The notes below the pieces were generated by a model. The model was given only the letters and a program-made list of their open reading frames with translations. It was not told the DNA's origin and searched no databases. This document shows positions 61,208 through 64,000 of a DNA stretch of 64,000 bases, piece by piece. The DNA is from [Clostridium] symbiosum (lineage in GTDB: Bacteria > Bacillota > Clostridia > Lachnospirales > Lachnospiraceae): positions 1 through 64,000 of the forward strand of contig JAETSN010000002.1 in assembly GCA_021769625.1 (NCBI GenBank). Reading direction: 5' to 3'. Position numbers and translations under genes: made by a program. Positions within the stretch are counted from its first letter, which is position 1. Each line of letters starts with the position of its first letter.

Positions 61208-61969
61208 ATGAGAATGTGGAAAAAAATGACAGCGCTTGTTCTGGCTGCGGCGGTGGCTGTGGGTACGCCATTAGTTGCCTGTGCTGCGCCGAACGCCTGG
61301 ATTGACGGAAATACACCGGAGGAACTCACCAACAGAGTGACGACTACATCAGGGGAGATCATCTGGCCTTCTGTTGTGACGGATTTCCATGCGACAGACC
61401 TGACGGCACTGGTACCCATTACGCCAATGAATATAGTTGATATGGAGACCGGGGCAAATATCAGCCAGTATGCAGATGCGGAGAGCCATGTCTATATTGC
61501 AAACAACAGAGAGTACGGGCAGCTTGCAAAATCGGCGCTGGACAGCGCGAGGTGGGCTGTGGGCGCACAGATGGGCCCCAGTTTTACGATGAACCTTTTC
61601 CTGTATGAAGGTGGTGTCTATAAACCGAGGGAAAGCACCGTTCAGGAGATGGATTTTGTGATGGAGATCCCCAAAAAACTCAGGGATAACACAAAAGATT
61701 TCGCGGTGCTCAGACTGAATGTGGACGGGACGGTATCCTATCTGACAGATCTGGATGCGGATCCGCGGACGATCACCTTCAGAACGAACTATTTCGGTAC
61801 ATACAGCGTGTACTGCCTCGTGTACGGCGGACATGGATGCTTTGACGCATATAAGCCGGCACCCCAGCTTATACCGGTAGATCAGGCGACTCTGGCGGCG
61901 TGGGCAGCTATGGGAATCCCGACAGACCCGGCAACGCTGGCGGCTTTGGGATTTCAGGCAGTTCAGTAA
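61208..61969 (+). CDS. secreted protein of unknown function
   Basis: A 253-residue protein with a signal peptide (MRMWKKMTALVLAAAVAVGT, then PLVACAA with likely cleavage after an Ala). The mature part has no recognised catalytic motif; FGTYSVYCLVYGGHGC and repeated Asp-Pro-Ala-Thr-Leu-Ala near the C-terminus (QATLAAWAAMGIPTDPATLA) stand out. AGGAGG precedes the ATG. Own promoter and terminator, so single-gene unit. Confidence 0.75.
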   Translation: MRMWKKMTALVLAAAVAVGTPLVACAAPNAWIDGNTPEELTNRVTTTSGEIIWPSVVTDFHATDLTALVPITPMNIVDMETGANISQYADAESHVYIANNREYGQLAKSALDSARWAVGAQMGPSFTMNLFLYEGGVYKPRESTVQEMDFVMEIPKKLRDNTKDFAVLRLNVDGTVSYLTDLDADPRTITFRTNYFGTYSVYCLVYGGHGCFDAYKPAPQLIPVDQATLAAWAAMGIPTDPATLAALGFQAVQ

Positions 61970-61999
61970 TACCCGGTTTTGGCCGGATAAAGAAAGCGT

Positions 62000-62030
62000 A
62001 TCCCTGCGGTCAAGGCCGCAGGGATTTTTA
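62000..62030 (+). terminator. terminator after the secreted protein gene
   Basis: ATCCCTGCGG pairs perfectly with CCGCAGGGAT over a six-base loop, followed by TTTTA. Confidence 0.8.
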
Positions 62031-62066
62031 GCGCGAAGCGCGCGGTCTTTGGTTGAGGACAGGAAT

Positions 62067-62297
62067 ATGAGGAAGATAGAATTTAAGATGGAACGCCCCG
62101 GCCTGCTGAAAGAGGGAGACAAGATCACCGTGACGGAAGGGGTGCTCCCCAGCAACTACTATTACACGATAGACCCGTCTCTGGCGATGTCGGGTAATTT
62201 TCCTTTCTCGGAGCGGATGCTTGCAAGAGAGGGAATTGTAGTCAGTGTGGAAGAGCGTTCGGCAGGATATTATGTGACCGCGGAATTTGAGGAGTGA
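62067..62297 (+). CDS. hypothetical small protein
   Basis: A 76-residue protein, MRKIEFKMERPGLLKEGDKI, SNYYYTIDPSLAMSGNFPFS, ending YYVTAEFEE. No membrane segment. Mixed beta pattern with conserved-looking GDKITVTEGVLPS. GAGGACAGGA precedes the ATG; the ORF track begins six codons earlier. Not recognised. Confidence 0.6.
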   Translation: MRKIEFKMERPGLLKEGDKITVTEGVLPSNYYYTIDPSLAMSGNFPFSERMLAREGIVVSVEERSAGYYVTAEFEE

Positions 62298-62367
62298 AGT
62301 TACAAAGGACGGGCATTCCCCGCATAGGTTTCAGCACCTGCGGAGCAGATGACAGGAGGACATTGTT

Positions 62368-62742
62368 ATGTTAAGAAAAATAGCAACAGACAAGGCGCCG
62401 GCGGCGATCGGGCCGTATTCACAGGGAATCATCGCAAACGGATTTCTATTTGCATCCGGACAGATCCCGATCAATCCCGCGACGGGAGGGATCGAAGGGG
62501 AAAATATCACGGAGCAGGCGGAACTTGTGATGAAAAATATCGGCGAAATCTTGAAGGAGGCGGGCACCACCTATGAAAATGTGGTGAAGACCACCTGTTT
62601 TCTGGCGGATATGGCGGATTTTGGAGCATTTAATGCGGTTTATGAAAAATATTTTACGGGAAAGCCTGCGAGAAGCTGCGTGGCGGTAAAGCAGCTCCCG
62701 AAAGATGTACTTTGCGAAGTGGAAGTGATCAGCATAGTTTGA
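62368..62742 (+). CDS. ridA: RidA-family enamine/imine deaminase
   Basis: A 124-residue YjgF/YER057c/UK114 protein that hydrolyses reactive enamines or imines from PLP enzymes. APAAIGPYSQGIIANGFLFA, SGQIPINPATG, VMKNIGEILKEAGTTYENVV and the arginine in GKPARSCVAVKQLPKD fit the active subfamily (R in PARS). ACAGGAGGACA precedes the ATG. Confidence 0.94.
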   Translation: MLRKIATDKAPAAIGPYSQGIIANGFLFASGQIPINPATGGIEGENITEQAELVMKNIGEILKEAGTTYENVVKTTCFLADMADFGAFNAVYEKYFTGKPARSCVAVKQLPKDVLCEVEVISIV

Positions 62743-62770
62743 ACACAGGGCGGCTGCGGCGTATAACTTT

Positions 62771-62830
62771 CGTTTTATTCCCGCGACTGATGAGCCGGGT
62801 GCCGTGCTTGCGGCGGGAGTATTGACTTTC
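62771..62830 (+). repeat. repeat family 2, short copy c
   Basis: TTTTATTCCCGCGA, GATGAGCC, GGTGCCGTGCTTGCGGCGGG and TATTGACTTTC align with copy a; the middle of the element is missing. Located between ridA and the shikimate-kinase-like gene. Confidence 0.55.
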
Positions 62831-62872
62831 AGATGACTTAGCGTAATATCAATAACAGAAATGGGAAAAATT

Positions 62873-63373
62873 ATGTCAGAAAAAAATAATATCATCCTGA
62901 TCGGCATGCCCGGAGCGGGAAAAAGTACCGTAGGAGTCGTGCTGGCAAAAAAGAGAGGCTGTCGCTTTCTGGACAGCGATCTGCTGATACAGGAGAAATA
63001 TGACGCCCTGCTGCACGAACTGATCGCAGAACATGGAACAGAAGGCTTCTGGAAGATCGAGGAGGGGGTAAACGCTTCTATCCGTGCAAAGCGTACAGTC
63101 ATAGCCACCGGCGGCAGCGTGATATACGGTCCTGCGGCGATGGCGCACTTTAAGGAGATCGGTACGATCGTTTATTTAAAACTTTCCTGCGAGACGATCC
63201 GGGAGCGGCTCGGGGATTTACATGAGCGGGGGGTGACTCTGCGGGAAGGACAGACGCTGGAGGATCTGTATCGGGAGAGGGTGCCTCTCTATGAAAAATA
63301 TGCGGATGTCGTATTGGACTGCGAAAAAAAGAGGATCCGTGAGATCGTGGATGAACTTGGAAAAATCGAATAG
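62873..63373 (+). CDS. shikimate kinase-like protein
   Basis: A 166-residue P-loop kinase of the AroK family. Walker A IILIGMPGAGKSTVGVVLAK and the DSD pair match, and RVPLYEKYADVVLD fits the lid and C-terminal part. Two substrate-site features are altered: the usual FR before the acidic helix is FW (GFWKIEEGVNAS), and GGG is GGS (VIATGGSVIYG). It may therefore phosphorylate something other than shikimate. Start 62873 has a short GGGA ahead; ATG 62861 in frame has none. Confidence 0.75.
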   Translation: MSEKNNIILIGMPGAGKSTVGVVLAKKRGCRFLDSDLLIQEKYDALLHELIAEHGTEGFWKIEEGVNASIRAKRTVIATGGSVIYGPAAMAHFKEIGTIVYLKLSCETIRERLGDLHERGVTLREGQTLEDLYRERVPLYEKYADVVLDCEKKRIREIVDELGKIE

Positions 63374-63410
63374 AAGGAGACCAGACCGGTCTCCGGTATA
63401 AAAAAGAAAC

Positions 63411-63440
63411 GGAATAAAAAAGAAAATCTTCCGCATACTA
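63411..63440 (+). promoter_or_regulatory. sigma-G promoter of spoVAE
   Basis: GGAATA, a 17-base spacer and CATACTA, 28 bases before the spoVAE start. The -10 is identical and the -35 one base off TGAATA; the layout copies that at spoVAA. Confidence 0.7.
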
Positions 63441-63467
63441 GTTCCAAAGGTATGTGGAGGTTTTTTT

Positions 63468-63824
63468 ATGGATTATTTTCATGCGTTTTGGGTCGGCGGG
63501 CTGATCTGCGCGCTGGCCCAGATATTATTAGAAAGAACTAAAATGCTGCCGGGCCGGATCATGGTGCTGCTTGTATGTACCGGCGCAGTGCTCAGTTTTA
63601 TCGGTCTCTATGATCCCCTGGCGGAGTTTGCCGGCGCCGGCGTCACCGTCCCTCTCATGGGATTTGGCCACAATCTGATGAAAGGCGTCCGCGAGGCGGT
63701 AGACGAAAACGGCTTCATCGGCCTCTTTATGGGCGGCTTTAAAGCCGCCGCTGTAGGAACCGGCGCCGCCCTGATCTTCGGCTATCTGGCGAGCCTGATC
63801 TTCCAGCCTAAGATGAAGAAGTAG
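63468..63824 (+). CDS. spoVAE: stage V sporulation protein AE
   Basis: A 118-residue membrane protein related to SpoVAC: FWVGGLICALAQILLERTKM, RIMVLLVCTGAVLSFIGLYD, then GAGVTVPLMGFGHNLMKGVR and FKAAAVGTGAALIFGYLASL. Part of the dipicolinate uptake and release channel. GGAGG precedes the ATG. Last of the dispersed spoVA genes, with its own sigma-G-type promoter. Confidence 0.93.
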   Translation: MDYFHAFWVGGLICALAQILLERTKMLPGRIMVLLVCTGAVLSFIGLYDPLAEFAGAGVTVPLMGFGHNLMKGVREAVDENGFIGLFMGGFKAAAVGTGAALIFGYLASLIFQPKMKK

Positions 63825-63885
63825 TTAACGACGGCGGACGCGGGTATTGACTGATTGATATGAAAGTCGAACTGCGGCATTGGGA

Positions 63886-64000
63886 AAACCAGCCATGAGG
63901 GCGACATAGATTCTGTGAAGACTGTAAAAAAACACCGACGCTTAGCGAGGCTTCTCACGAACTTAGTGACTGTTATCATTTAGTTAGCGCCTTACCCGCG
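63886..64000 (-). repeat. palindromic element family 1, copy F (cut by window end)
   Basis: Minus orientation: AACCAG flank, an arm beginning CCATGAGGGCGACATAG, TGAAGACTGTAAAAAAAC as in copy C, then CTTAGCGAGGCTTCTCACGA. The matching arm is not reached before base 64000. Confidence 0.65.

Noticed and set aside
61020-61211. 63-codon plus-strand ORF
   Set aside because: Its first codon is the TTGACA of a strong promoter; it is the leader of the secreted protein gene.

Overview
The window most likely comes from a spore-forming, low-to-mid-GC Firmicute of the family Lachnospiraceae (Clostridia). Evidence: a spoIIAA-spoIIAB-sigF operon, all five core spoVA genes, strong AGGAGG-type ribosome sites with frequent GTG/TTG starts, many two-component/ABC-transporter modules, a ChvE/MmsA-type sugar transporter relic and BMC shell genes. 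Species cannot be named. No rRNA, tRNA, CRISPR array or transposase was seen.

Layout. 0.2-7.0 kb: sugar-sensing cluster (lipid- or membrane-anchored sugar-binding protein, NarL-type kinase and regulator, a second solute-binding protein) followed by an in-frame chimera of an MmsA-type ATPase and the C-terminal part of a ChvE-type sugar-binding protein, then a Cof-type HAD phosphatase. 7.0-9.9 kb (minus): OmpR/kinase pair with a DUF975 membrane protein. 10.2-16.2 kb: lone rhaD, two AAA ATPase/nuclease-like genes with an ATPase relic and two AT-rich immunity-like or unknown genes. 16.3-20.5 kb (minus): small membrane protein/ABC transporter plus an AgrC/AgrA-like pair. 20.5-26.1 kb: asnA, a PD-(D/E)XK-Rad3/DinG-type helicase, a lone XRE regulator, nfo. 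26.9-30.4 kb (minus): ECF sigma factor, membrane protein, ABC transporter. 30.6-33.4 kb: GH13 enzyme, two BMC shell proteins, MNT/HEPN pair. 33.7-41.4 kb: HtrA protease, valS-folC-small acidic protein-zinc ribbon/TPR protein.

41.7-63.8 kb is the sporulation region: spoIIAA-spoIIAB-sigF, then spoVAA-spoVAB-spoVAC, but spoVAD lies about 9 kb and spoVAE about 18 kb further on. The gaps hold an AlbA-domain protein, a 60-base spoVAC relic, a GNAT, an AraC regulator, a sugar-modification/glycosyltransferase cluster, Fic, a BceRSAB-like module with a kinase lacking membrane segments, a secreted protein, RidA and a shikimate-kinase-like protein. spoVAA and spoVAE each have a close match to a sigma-G promoter (TGCATA/GGAATA, 17 bases, CATACTA), so the dispersed genes may still be co-regulated.

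The most striking unexplained signal is a family of seven 70-200 base palindromic intergenic elements. They share a core (CGTGAAATACCTCGTTAAG...AAGTGCCGGCGTTTTTC), but their outer 21-26 bp arms differ from copy to copy while staying perfectly self-complementary within most copies. A second, smaller repeat family has three copies. Starts quoted here were moved from the ORF-track start wherever a ribosome site clearly chose another codon.
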